Origin: Sorangium cellulosum
GTDB lineage: Bacteria > Myxococcota_A > Polyangia > Polyangiales > Polyangiaceae
DNA: 38,102 nt
Direction: 5' to 3'
NCBI GenBank assembly: GCA_020720045.1
Contig: DYPH01000051.1
Span: 1 to 38,102, forward strand
Shown here: positions 8,201-15,545 of the stretch, in pieces
How positions within the stretch are numbered: position 1 is the stretch's first letter
Layout: each line of letters starts with the position of its first letter
Notes under the pieces: generated by a model
The model's input: the letters and a program-made list of their open reading frames with translations, nothing else
Told to the model about the DNA's origin: nothing
Database searches by the model: none
Position numbers and translations under genes: made by a program

Positions 8201-9001
8201 GGTGGCGCGACAGTACGGAGCTATCCGGCCCTCGTCGACCGGGAGACCTCGGTCGAGTTCGCCCTCCTCGAAGCAGGCGATGCGGCCGAGCTGGCGACGC
8301 GCGGCGGCGTACGGCGCTTGGTCCTCATCGCCCATCGCGTGCAAATTTCCTCGATCAGCGCGCGCTTGCCGCGGCCACTTACGGTGCGGACGGGGCTCCT
8401 CCCGAAGTCCTTTGAGGATGCGGCTCGGCGAGCACTGCTGCACCGGATCGTCGATGAGGCCTACCGTCTCGACGACGGACCGATCCCGCGAAACAAGACC
8501 GATTTCGATGCGTTGCTCAATGCAGGAATCGGGAGACTTCAATCCGTTTTCCAGCAGTGGCATGCTGCGATTGGCGCGGCTGCCCTTGAGCTCACGAAGG
8601 CGCTCACGGCGATGCAGAGCGCCGCGAAGCACCCGGGGGCGAAGCTTGCGCTCGGCGATCTCCACGAGCAGCTCACGCGGATGCTCCCGGAAGACCTCTA
8701 CGCCCACGTCCCCTTCGCGGTGCTCCAGCAATTTCCAAGGTATTTCCGTGCGATGCCGCTTCGTCTCGGGCGCGCGATCACCGATCCTCGCAAGGATTCT
8801 GCGAAGCTAGAGCCGCTGACGCCGGCCCTCGCGGCCTTCGTAAAGAAGCGAGCCGCCTCAAAGACGCCGAATGCACTCGCGTGGCACGCGTTGCGCTGGG
8901 ACCTCGAAGAGCTCCGCGTGGCGATTTTTGCCCCCGAGCTCAAGAACCCCTACCCGGTTTCCTTGGCGAAATGGACGGCGGCCCTCGCGGCCCTTTCGTG
9001 A
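5225..9001 (+). CDS. hrpA: ATP-dependent RNA helicase HrpA (DEAH box)
   Basis: This 1258-residue protein has nearly the full length of HrpA (about 1300). Walker A is GATGSGKTT at residues 44-52, the DEAH box is at 141-144 (LIIDEAHERSL), SAT is at 173-175, and the motif VI region (SADQRKGRCGRVREG) follows the RecA-like core. The helicase-associated and OB-like regions and the long C-terminal DUF3418-type region complete it. HrpA is a cytoplasmic 3'-5' RNA helicase; in Escherichia coli it acts on stalled or collided ribosomes. The start at ATG 5225 leaves a short Pro-rich N-terminal tail. Codon use is even throughout and I see no break. It is an ordinary household gene set between two unusual peptide-related loci. 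Confidence 0.95.
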   Translation: MASEAPPAPPSSGSIEFPPGLPISSRVADIARAIHENSVVIVAGATGSGKTTQLPKIALAMGRGLEKVIGVTQPRRIAATSVAARVASELGSPLGTDVGYQVRFDDRTSAATYVKFMTDGILLAEIHGDPLLRKYDTLIIDEAHERSLTIDFLLGYLKRILPERPDLKVIVSSATIEHERFSEFFGGAPVLQVEGRTFPVEVLYEPPAEETDLAVAVADAVENVTRLDPHGDILVFFPGEREIREAESELVGRRLRHTVIQPLYGRLEASAQQKVFTSISERRVVLATNVAETSITIPGIVYVIDTGSARLSRYDGRSGTTRLHVEGISQASADQRKGRCGRVREGVCIRLFDEASFQARPAYTDPEIKRTGLAGVILRMKALDLGDVESFPFLDPPDKGAIAEGYRVLEELGALTKERTLTAIGRELARFPVDPRIARMVLAGRDLGCLEDVLVVAAALNVQDVRERPREHLQKADDLHRRFRDEQSDFVGILKLWDFVREAEAKGTSHLRRVCRDSFLSFLRIREWRDVHRQLEELCQDLKVVKGAKAKKQNGTTTGEQRGLQLSKALLTGLLSKIGQWNPETRTYVGAKQTRFVIHPSSALARKNPQWMMAFELVDTSQLFARMAAKIEPEWLAELAPHLLRTSYGEAHWSERTARAVVKEHGTLFGLTVYRDRNVDYSRIEPARARLLFLDHALVRGEFETRGAFQKKNRELLEHVATLRAKARKSDMLSDDDALLAFFDARVPSDVTQGKDFEAWRATAEASDPNLLVLRLEDVLAGESALRDEDLPDSICLHGATLPLRYIFDPARDDDGITVTLPLVLVPQIRAGELDGTVPGALREKVYTLLRDLSKGIQRDLKAAYSAEADPLYALATAVARRIAPLTQSGKPIAEPFLPALSAAIEIEADVHVPPSAFRLEFLPPFQRLLLRIVDGKGKVVGEGRDADALLERFGMEARAAFRAAAPVVPQAKAGLTAWTFGDLLPHVVRQVGGATVRSYPALVDRETSVEFALLEAGDAAELATRGGVRRLVLIAHRVQISSISARLPRPLTVRTGLLPKSFEDAARRALLHRIVDEAYRLDDGPIPRNKTDFDALLNAGIGRLQSVFQQWHAAIGAAALELTKALTAMQSAAKHPGAKLALGDLHEQLTRMLPEDLYAHVPFAVLQQFPRYFRAMPLRLGRAITDPRKDSAKLEPLTPALAAFVKKRAASKTPNALAWHALRWDLEELRVAIFAPELKNPYPVSLAKWTAALAALS

Positions 9002-9040
9002 ACGGTGGCGCCGACGCGCCACCTCCGTATGCTCGCGCCG

Positions 9041-9832
9041 ATGGAAAGACGCCCCCTCGCCGCAAACGCCCTCGGAATTGCGCTCGCCCTCGTCGCGACC
9101 GCCTTGAACGCCCAGGCGGAGCCGACCAAGGCCTCGCCCAGTGGCGAGCCGCCTGTAGCGGCACCGCCCGCGACCACCGCCCCGCAGGCGCGCGTCGAGG
9201 GCATCGTGGTCGACGCCGACGCGACAAGCGACGCCCTCGTATTGACCGATACCGTCGCAAAGAAGACCTACCGCCTTCATCCCATCGCCGCCGCAGTTTA
9301 CGCGTCTTCCGACGGAAAAACCTCGGCAGAGGCGATCGCAACGTCTGTTTCAGAGGGGCTAGGATCGACCATTTCGGCGAACGATGTATGGGATTTGTGT
9401 GACCTTCTCGCCGACGCGAATTTGCTAGTCACACGGGTGACGCCGGCGGGCCTTCACCCGGGGAGCTTTTTGGTTCTTCCTGATGGGACGGACGCAAGCG
9501 GCGTCGTGAGATTGCAGAGCGATTCGCCGCAAAAAGCAGCCCCCACGCAGAGCGTCGCCGATCGACGGGGCAAGCTCGCCAAGGAAAAAGACCGAAAAGT
9601 GAGCCATCGGGACAGCATTCGCGCCGAAGAAGCGAAGAAGGTCGCCGATCCCGAGATTGCGGCACTTCGCACGCAGCGCGGCAAGATTCGTGAGCGCTTC
9701 AAATCCGCTTCTGAACAGGAACAAAAGACGCTCACAGTTGCCGCCACGGAAGTCTCCGGGCATGAACTTCGGAAGCGAAGGAAGGGCGAGGAAGCGAAAA
9801 AGTTCCAACAACACGACCTCCAGAAACGGTAG
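9041..9832 (+). CDS. Secreted protein with PqqD-like domain
   Basis: This protein has 263 residues from ATG 9041; GTG 9005 and ATG 9029 are in-frame alternatives and no site has a strong ribosome binding site. Residues 1-26 look like a signal peptide (RR, hydrophobic ALGIALALVATAL, cleavage after AQA). A Pro/Ala linker follows. Residues 52-132 then resemble PqqD: a short hydrophobic beta start, YRLHPIAAAVYASSDGKTS, a helix, and VWDLCDLLADANLL. PqqD-type domains are RiPP recognition elements that bind leader peptides in the cytoplasm, so a signal peptide on one is odd. The rest (170-263) is highly charged and probably helical. The ATP-grasp gene starts 10 nt downstream. The PqqD call is by pattern and not tested by alignment. 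Confidence 0.7.
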   Translation: MERRPLAANALGIALALVATALNAQAEPTKASPSGEPPVAAPPATTAPQARVEGIVVDADATSDALVLTDTVAKKTYRLHPIAAAVYASSDGKTSAEAIATSVSEGLGSTISANDVWDLCDLLADANLLVTRVTPAGLHPGSFLVLPDGTDASGVVRLQSDSPQKAAPTQSVADRRGKLAKEKDRKVSHRDSIRAEEAKKVADPEIAALRTQRGKIRERFKSASEQEQKTLTVAATEVSGHELRKRRKGEEAKKFQQHDLQKR

Positions 9833-9842
9833 CTGGGAAGCA

Positions 9843-10679
9843 ATGCTGGTTCTCGTCCACGATGGAACGCCGGAGACGACGCGCGACCTCCTCGTCGCCG
9901 CGGCGGGCGCGCGAAACGTCCCCGTGCGCGAGATCGAGGCGAGCACTTTCCGCTTTTCGCCGGCCGATCGCCTCCCGGCACGTGCTGCCCTCTTTCGGAC
10001 CGCCGGCTCTTCGCTGGCCATCGATGTTGAGCACTTTCTGTGGGCAACCGCCGAAGCGCCACCGGCGACTTTTTACAAAGACTCTCCTTACTTCGCCTGC
10101 ATCAGCCCCGAGCTCGCCTTTCGGAGCGCTGGGCTTACCGTCCCCCGGAGCGCGGCGCTCCGAAGCACCGCTCGCCCGCAGGTCGAGGCGCTCGTGGCGA
10201 CGCTCGGCGGCTTTCCGGTCGTTGTAAAGTGCAGCGGTGGCGAGGGGGGCGTCGGCGTCTTTCGGGCCGACGACCTGCGCACTCTCCTGCCGCTCCTCGA
10301 CTTCCTAATCCGCGGTCGCGGGGAGACGCCGCGCCTTCTCGCTTACGTCGGGGAGGCGATTCACCATCGTGTGATCGTCGTCGGCGATCGAGCGGTTGTA
10401 TCTTACACGAATCCAACCGCCCCCGACGACTTCCGGTCCCAACCGAGCGGCGAGCGGGCCGACTACACCGACCGACCGGAGCCGCACCTCGCCGATGCCG
10501 CGGTCCGCGCGGCGAACGCGCTCCGGGTTGCCTTCGCTGGCGTCGATCTCCTCGTGCATCGGAGCGGCCGCATCTACGTGCTGGAAGCAAATTTCCCCTG
10601 CTATTTTGCGCAAGTAGCCGAGGTCTGCCCCGAGTTCGACGTCGCAGGGACGGTACTCGATAGCCTGCTTCCGCGGTAA
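9843..10679 (+). CDS. RimK-like ATP-grasp ligase
   Basis: This is a 278-residue protein starting at ATG 9843, 10 nt after the PqqD-like gene; codons before it are shadows of that gene. The N-terminal 100 residues form a Rossmann-like pre-ATP-grasp region (MLVLVHDGTPETTRDLLVAAA). The ATP-grasp fold follows, with the lysine strand and Gly-rich loop FPVVVKCSGGEGGVGVF, the hinge region (RLLAYVGEAI) and the metal/ATP-binding end FAGVDLLVHRSGRIYVLEANF. This layout matches RimK-type enzymes, which join a carboxylate to an amine or thiol; related enzymes crosslink graspetide peptides. The substrate is unknown. Pairing with a PqqD-like protein favours peptide modification, possibly linked to the repeat peptides 5 kb upstream. 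It faces the convergent beta-helix gene 2 nt away. Confidence 0.8.
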   Translation: MLVLVHDGTPETTRDLLVAAAGARNVPVREIEASTFRFSPADRLPARAALFRTAGSSLAIDVEHFLWATAEAPPATFYKDSPYFACISPELAFRSAGLTVPRSAALRSTARPQVEALVATLGGFPVVVKCSGGEGGVGVFRADDLRTLLPLLDFLIRGRGETPRLLAYVGEAIHHRVIVVGDRAVVSYTNPTAPDDFRSQPSGERADYTDRPEPHLADAAVRAANALRVAFAGVDLLVHRSGRIYVLEANFPCYFAQVAEVCPEFDVAGTVLDSLLPR

Positions 10680-10681
10680 CG

Positions 10682-12100
10682 TCAGCGCTTGCGCCGGCGG
10701 GCAGCGACGAGCCCCGCAACGAGGAGTGCAAGCCCGGCGACCCGGGTCGTCCCGGTCGCGCGATGCACGGTGCAGCTGCAGTCGCCATCGCCACTTTGGG
10801 TGAGAGGGGTGCGGCCGTCACCGGTCACGCCGGAATCGGTCCCGACAGTGCCGCCGTCGCGGACGACACCCCCGCCGTCGGTTCCGAGCACCACGCCGCC
10901 GTCGGCTTCAACTACCGGTCCACCGCCGCCCAGCTCGAAGGCGCCGATGTCGATGGCGGCGCCGGCGACGGAACGCCCTTCCTGGGAGGCGACAGCGACG
11001 TACTGGGCCGTCGGGAGCAGGGAGAGCCCGCCGCCAGTGCCCGGATCGGCCCCTTTGTCGACGAGTTCGGAACCGGCAACGAGGCGAAAGTCGTGGCCAT
11101 CGAGGTTGACGAAACCGGGATTGGTGGTCGTCGAGTTATTGGCGAGGAGCGCGGAAGCTTGCGCAGTCACCGTACCAGTACCGAAGAAGACATTGTTCTT
11201 AACAACGGCAGGCGTCGGCGCAGCATCAACCAGAAATGTGCCACCAGCACGGCGATTGACAACCGTATCGTTTACCACAAACAGCGACTGATCCGGATTG
11301 CTCCGACTCTCCTCGGCATAGGAGATAATGTTCGGATTGTGAGTCGTCGCGTTCTGCTCGATCACATTGCCGATGATGAAGGTCTTCCCGCCGTCGGGGA
11401 CGTTGATCTCGTAGCTCGGCGTCCCGTTGTCACCGTCCCAGATATGGTTGTAAAGAATATGATTTTCGGAGGCTCGCGTCTTCACAAGGTGGCCCTCTTT
11501 CGCGTCGTGCGAGGAGGAGCTGACGAGCCAGAACTCGGCGTAGTGGTTTAGATACATATTGTGCTCGTAGCCGCTCTTGAGCACACCATTCTGGGAGAAC
11601 TCGCTACGCTCAATACGAACAACGCCATTCCCAGAAGCGTCACTTCCGTCGGGATTGAGCGGACCACCAAGGATGCCGTTCTGGTTGTCGTGAAAGTAGC
11701 TATTCCGAATCGTCAACTTCAGTCCCTGATGGCGAATCGCCGCTCCATTTGTGTCGCTCGTATTCAATACCTGACCGAACATCTCGAAGCCATCAATGGT
11801 GGCATTGGCCGCGTAGATGACCCAGGTCCCCTTCCCCTGCGCGTTCTTCCCGCCGGCGTTGATCTTCGCGCGGCCGTTCACGGAGCGGAGGGTGAGGTTA
11901 TCGGTCTTCCTGGCGCAGACGTCCCCGACGTAGGTTCCGGCAGCATCGACCTCGATGGTGTCGCCGGGCTGGGCGGCGGCGATCGCCGCGCAGGGGGCCG
12001 CGTAGGTTTTGCCGGGGCCGACGGCGAGGGTTCCGGCGGCGGCGAGGGAGGGAACAGCGAGGATCGCGCAGCTTACGAACGGGGCTAGACGGAGCTTCAT
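10682..12100 (-). CDS. Right-handed beta-helix surface protein with MYXO-CTERM-like tail
   Basis: This is a 472-residue protein starting at ATG 12100, where a Sec signal peptide begins (MKLRLAPFVSCAILAVPSLAAAG). The body has repeated short Asn/Gly-rich turns and parallel beta-helix rungs (TLRSVNGRAKINAGG, IRNSYFHDNQNGI, NHILYNHIWDG, FIIGNVIEQN), as in polysaccharide lyase or NosD-like folds. A Gly/Asp-rich linker follows. The end has a CSC motif, a hydrophobic stretch VAGLALLVAGLVA and the basic tail ARRRKR, the layout of MYXO-CTERM sorting signals in Myxococcota. Those are thought to direct surface display with removal of the tail. No catalytic residues can be assigned, so adhesion and polysaccharide binding or cleavage are all open. 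Confidence 0.85.
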   Translation of the reverse strand: MKLRLAPFVSCAILAVPSLAAAGTLAVGPGKTYAAPCAAIAAAQPGDTIEVDAAGTYVGDVCARKTDNLTLRSVNGRAKINAGGKNAQGKGTWVIYAANATIDGFEMFGQVLNTSDTNGAAIRHQGLKLTIRNSYFHDNQNGILGGPLNPDGSDASGNGVVRIERSEFSQNGVLKSGYEHNMYLNHYAEFWLVSSSSHDAKEGHLVKTRASENHILYNHIWDGDNGTPSYEINVPDGGKTFIIGNVIEQNATTHNPNIISYAEESRSNPDQSLFVVNDTVVNRRAGGTFLVDAAPTPAVVKNNVFFGTGTVTAQASALLANNSTTTNPGFVNLDGHDFRLVAGSELVDKGADPGTGGGLSLLPTAQYVAVASQEGRSVAGAAIDIGAFELGGGGPVVEADGGVVLGTDGGGVVRDGGTVGTDSGVTGDGRTPLTQSGDGDCSCTVHRATGTTRVAGLALLVAGLVAARRRKR

Positions 12101-12238
12101 CGCTACCCGTTCGTGGGCGGCGCTCGCGAGAAAACTCCGGGAAAATAGGGATTCCAAGGCTGGGGAATTTTGCCTCACACGCTTCTGTGCACACCCGTGC
12201 TGTCGTGCGCGCATGGCTGCAAGCGGAGCTCTTTGGCG

Positions 12239-12616
12239 ATGAAACTCAACAACGCACTTGTGTTCGGATTGATCCTTCTCGCGCTCGGAATCGGAGCGAC
12301 GCTCCTGAGCGGCGGGCAGACGGTCTGGTATAGCGCTGTAATCGTTGGTCTTTTGAACATAGGCCGCGGCCTTGCTGCCGGCGGGAGTTACAACCCAGCC
12401 GAGGACCCAAATGTCGAGGCGTCCCTCGACAGGGGTGGCGGCATGCAGACGCAGTTGGCGGGGCAGTCTTGCGTGCAATGCACACGCAAGCTCCTCGGCA
12501 ACTTTGAAGGGCGAGCCTGCAGCGGGTGCGGCAGCGCCGTCCATCGGGACTGCTACGCGGCTCACCGCGACGCCGCCCACCCGAAAGTCGGCGGCTACCG
12601 GGACTCCCCCCGATAG
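12239..12616 (+). CDS. Small two-helix membrane protein with zinc-finger-like tail
   Basis: This is a 125-residue protein starting at ATG 12239, with GGAG about 10 nt upstream. An upstream in-frame start would add a poor Cys-rich extension. Two close membrane segments lie at about 8-25 and 28-46, joined by a short turn. After a hydrophilic linker comes a Cys/His cluster: Cys78-x2-Cys81, Cys94-x2-Cys97, His102, Cys105, His109 and His114. The order recalls eukaryote-like treble-clef or RING/B-box fingers (CVQC..CSGCGSAVHRDC). It probably binds zinc on the cytoplasmic face, but I do not know its partner. It is divergent from the beta-helix gene and convergent with recA. Confidence 0.7.
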   Translation: MKLNNALVFGLILLALGIGATLLSGGQTVWYSAVIVGLLNIGRGLAAGGSYNPAEDPNVEASLDRGGGMQTQLAGQSCVQCTRKLLGNFEGRACSGCGSAVHRDCYAAHRDAAHPKVGGYRDSPR

Positions 12617-12636
12617 CCGCCTGTCAATCTCGTCGG

Positions 12637-13656
12637 TCAATTCATCGATGAACGCCCCTTCTTAGGTGGATTCGCAGCGATGATCGCCTCACGAATCATC
12701 CCACACAGTTCCGGATTCTCGCGGAGCGACTCTCGGGAGCGCTCGCGACCATTCCCGAGGGCGGTGCCGGCAAAGGACAGGTGACTGCCGCTCTTTTCGA
12801 CGAGACCGGCCGCCATTCCGAGGTCGAGCAGCTCGGAGAGTTCGTCGATTCCATGACCGTAACGAATCTCGAATTCGGCTTCGGTAAACGGCGATGCCAT
12901 CTTGTTCTTCGCGACTTTGACGCGTGTACGTCCGCCGACGACCTCCTCACCGACCTTGATCTGGCCGATGCGACGGACGTCGAGGCGCATGCTCGCGTAA
13001 AACTTGAGCGCGTTGCCGCCAGTCGTCGTTTCGGGGCTTCCAAAGACGACGCCGATCTTCTGCCGAAGCTGATTGATAAAGAGCATCGTCGTCTCGGTTT
13101 TGTGGGCAACGGCCGTCAGCTTTCGGAGCGCCTGACTCATCAAGCGCGCCTGGAGCCCCATGTGCTGATCCCCCATATCCCCTTCGATTTCCGCTTTCGG
13201 CACGAGGGCGGCGACCGAGTCGATGACGACAAGATCAATCGCACCGGATCGGACGAGGAGCTCGGCAATTTCCAACGCCTGTTCGCCGGTATCCGGTTGG
13301 GAAACAAGCAGTTTTTCGGTCTCGACACCGAGGGCGCGTGCGTAGCGAACATCGAGGGCATGCTCAGCGTCAATGAAGGCACAGAGGCCCCCAGCTTTCT
13401 GGGCACTCGCGATGGCGTGGAGGGCGAGCGTCGTCTTTCCGCTCGCTTCCGGCCCGTAAATCTCGACGACGCGCCCCCGCGGCAGCCCTCCGATTCCCGT
13501 CGCAAAATCGAGGGTGAGGGATCCCGTCGAGAGGACTGCAACATCGGCAACTTCACCGTCCCCGAGCTGCATGATCGCCCCTTTGCCGAACTGTTTTTCG
13601 ACGCTGGAGACGACCGACTTCACTGCCTTGAGCTTCTCTGCGATTTCCATGAACAT
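12637..13656 (-). CDS. recA: Recombinase RecA
   Basis: This is a 339-residue RecA of near-normal length. The start [12 protein letters not shown] (ATG 13656) is favoured because AGGAG lies 6 nt before it; GTG 13662 is too close to that site and ATG 13650 is an alternative. Walker A is GPEASGKTT at 68-76; Walker B ([12 protein letters not shown]), the L1/L2 DNA-binding loops ([21 protein letters not shown] in shorter form) and [10 protein letters not shown] are all present. The C-terminal tail is short and basic ([11 protein letters not shown]), without the long acidic tail of E. coli RecA. It catalyses strand exchange and stimulates LexA cleavage. It follows comM by 82 bp on the same strand, and I saw no clear SOS box in that gap. 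Confidence 0.98.
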   Translation of the reverse strand: MFMEIAEKLKAVKSVVSSVEKQFGKGAIMQLGDGEVADVAVLSTGSLTLDFATGIGGLPRGRVVEIYGPEASGKTTLALHAIASAQKAGGLCAFIDAEHALDVRYARALGVETEKLLVSQPDTGEQALEIAELLVRSGAIDLVVIDSVAALVPKAEIEGDMGDQHMGLQARLMSQALRKLTAVAHKTETTMLFINQLRQKIGVVFGSPETTTGGNALKFYASMRLDVRRIGQIKVGEEVVGGRTRVKVAKNKMASPFTEAEFEIRYGHGIDELSELLDLGMAAGLVEKSGSHLSFAGTALGNGRERSRESLRENPELCGMIREAIIAANPPKKGRSSMN

Positions 13657-13738
13657 ACACAACTCCTAGAATTGAATACAACGTGTTAGAGAGGATGAGA
13701 GAGGAGAGAAATCTTTGTTGAGGCGCGCTTCGACCGCC

Positions 13739-15346
13739 TCACGTGGGGCTTCGGTCGAGGACTCGGAAGGAGAGAGCCTCGGCGACATGGCGGGCGAGGA
13801 CGGCGTCGACGCCGTCGAGGTCGGCGAGCGTTCGCCCGACGCGGAGGACCTTTCCGAAGGCGCGCGCGGAGAGGCCAAGCCGTTGTGCGGCCCGCGAGAG
13901 CAGGGAGGCGCCCGCCTCGTCGAGGGCGGAAAACCGTTCGAGATCGGCCCCTTGCAGGCGGGCATTGCAGGAAGCGTGGGCCCCATGGCGGCGCCGTTCT
14001 GCCTGCGCGTCCCTCGCGGCGATCGCCCGCGCACGGACGACCTCGGAGGTTTCGCCGCGCTCTCCGCTGTAGAGTGCACCGACTTCCACCGGAGGCAGCA
14101 CGACGTGGAGGTCGAGGCGATCGACCAGCGGACCGCTCATGCGCGCCCGGTAGGCACGGACCCGCTCCGGCGAGCAGGCGCAGCGTCGCGAGCCGTCCCC
14201 CGCATACCCGCAGGGGCACGGGTTCATCGCGGCGACAACGAGGGGCGAAGCGGGGAACGTCGCCTTCGCAGATGCTCGAGATACCGTGACAATTCCGTCT
14301 TCGAGGGGCTGGCGGAGCGCTTCCAGGGCGCTCCTTCGGAACTCGGGGAGTTCGTCGAGGAAGAGGACGCCGTGATGCGCCAAACTCACCTCGCCCGGCC
14401 GTGGGGGATCGCCGCCGCCGACGAGGGCGACGTCGCTCACGGTGTGGTGGGGCGCGCGGAAGGGGCGCGTTCCGGCGAGGACCGCCGCTGCGTCGGCACG
14501 ACCAACGCCGGCTACGCTTTGTACGGCGAGCACCGAAAGGCGCTCTTCGTCGTCGAGGGGCGGAAGAATCCCCGGGAGGCGGCGCGCGAGCATCGTCTTG
14601 CCGACGCCGGGCGGCCCCAGCAGCAAGAGGTTGTGGCCACCGGCGGCGGCGACTTCAAGGGCGCGGCGCGCGAGCGTCTGACCGCGCACATCGGCAAGTT
14701 CGTCGAGGCCGGAGGGTGTACGTGCAGGTTGCACATAGCTCGGCGCGTCGAGGGGGCGTCGATCGTTGAGGGCATCGGCGACTTCGGCGAGGTGGTCGGC
14801 GACGCGAATCTCAAGAGCGCCGGGACCAAACTCAAGCGCCGCCACAAGCGCCGCTTCGGCACCGTTTGACCGTGGAACGATGACCCGTTTGATGGCGGTA
14901 GACAACGAATCCTCCTCGGATTTATCGCGTGCATCATGCCCATTTTTTCGCGTACGACGACGCGCGCCGAGGAGATGGGGGAGCGTCCCGCGGAGGGGAT
15001 GGAGCGTTCCGTCGAGGGCGAGTTCACCGAGGAGGAGCGTCTCCTCAAGGGCCTCCCGGGGGACGCGCCCAAGGGCCCCCAAGACGCCGCCGGCGATGGC
15101 GAGGTCGAAGCCCGACCCATGCTTACGGAGGTCGGCGGGGGCGAGGTTGACCACGACCCGACGTTCCGCGAGGTCGACACCGATTTGAAAGAGGGCGCTT
15201 TTTACGCGTACGCGGCTCTCGCGAACGGCGGTCTCGGCGAGGCCGACGAGTTCGAAGCTGGGGATCGACGTGGCGACGTCGACTTCGACGCGAACCGCAT
15301 GAGCATCGAGTCCAACAAGCGCGGAAGCGTGGGCGGTGGCGAGCAT
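13739..15346 (-). CDS. comM: ComM/YifB-family Mg-chelatase-like AAA+ ATPase
   Basis: This is a 535-residue protein with the YifB/ComM layout: an N-terminal Lon-protease-like (ChlI) domain (MLATAHASALVGLDA, VGLAETAVRESRVRVKSAL), an AAA+ module with Walker A GPPGVGKT at 244-251 and Walker B (VLFLDELPEF), a zinc-like Cys cluster (NPCPCGYAGDGSRRCAC) and a C-terminal Mg-chelatase domain. ComM is a hexameric helicase that promotes branch migration during natural transformation in Vibrio, and the recA neighbour fits a recombination role. A charged insert at about 128-160 (RRRTRKNGHDARDKSEED) makes it slightly longer than usual. GGAAGGGG lies just before the ATG. Confidence 0.93.
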   Translation of the reverse strand: MLATAHASALVGLDAHAVRVEVDVATSIPSFELVGLAETAVRESRVRVKSALFQIGVDLAERRVVVNLAPADLRKHGSGFDLAIAGGVLGALGRVPREALEETLLLGELALDGTLHPLRGTLPHLLGARRRTRKNGHDARDKSEEDSLSTAIKRVIVPRSNGAEAALVAALEFGPGALEIRVADHLAEVADALNDRRPLDAPSYVQPARTPSGLDELADVRGQTLARRALEVAAAGGHNLLLLGPPGVGKTMLARRLPGILPPLDDEERLSVLAVQSVAGVGRADAAAVLAGTRPFRAPHHTVSDVALVGGGDPPRPGEVSLAHHGVLFLDELPEFRRSALEALRQPLEDGIVTVSRASAKATFPASPLVVAAMNPCPCGYAGDGSRRCACSPERVRAYRARMSGPLVDRLDLHVVLPPVEVGALYSGERGETSEVVRARAIAARDAQAERRRHGAHASCNARLQGADLERFSALDEAGASLLSRAAQRLGLSARAFGKVLRVGRTLADLDGVDAVLARHVAEALSFRVLDRSPT

Positions 15347-15410
15347 GGCCCCCCTTCCTCACGCCCCGTGCCAATTCAAATTTCGAGCGAATCGAGAGAT
15401 TTCGGTCGGT

Positions 15411-15458
15411 ATCCCCCCTGGCCCTCCGCCAAAAAGGGTGGCCCGGGCCAGGGGGGAT
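15411..15458. repeat. Long perfect inverted repeat (hairpin element)
   Basis: The arms atcccccctggccc (15411-15424) and gggccaggggggat (15445-15458) are perfect 14-bp complements around a 20-nt centre. The centre can extend the stem with CCGCC against GGTGG, leaving an A-rich loop. The element lies in the 199-bp gap between divergent comM and the CoA-transferase gene, 87 nt before the latter's start. There is no T-run, so a simple terminator is unlikely on either strand. It could be a REP-like dispersed hairpin, an operator, or a 5'-leader structure. Confidence 0.8.
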
Positions 15459-15545
15459 CGGCGCACGGCGGAGCGTGCGGATCGGATCGCTCGCCTGTGC
15501 ATTCGTCCCCTTCCCGGAAGCGCGACCGTCCCTTAAGAGGCGCCC

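Noticed and set aside
12781-13689. A 302-codon + strand frame opposite recA
   Set aside because: RecA motifs on the other strand are unambiguous; this frame is a codon-bias shadow.
13657-13738. Possible SOS box upstream of recA
   Set aside because: No clear LexA-type palindrome was visible, and myxobacterial consensus sites vary.
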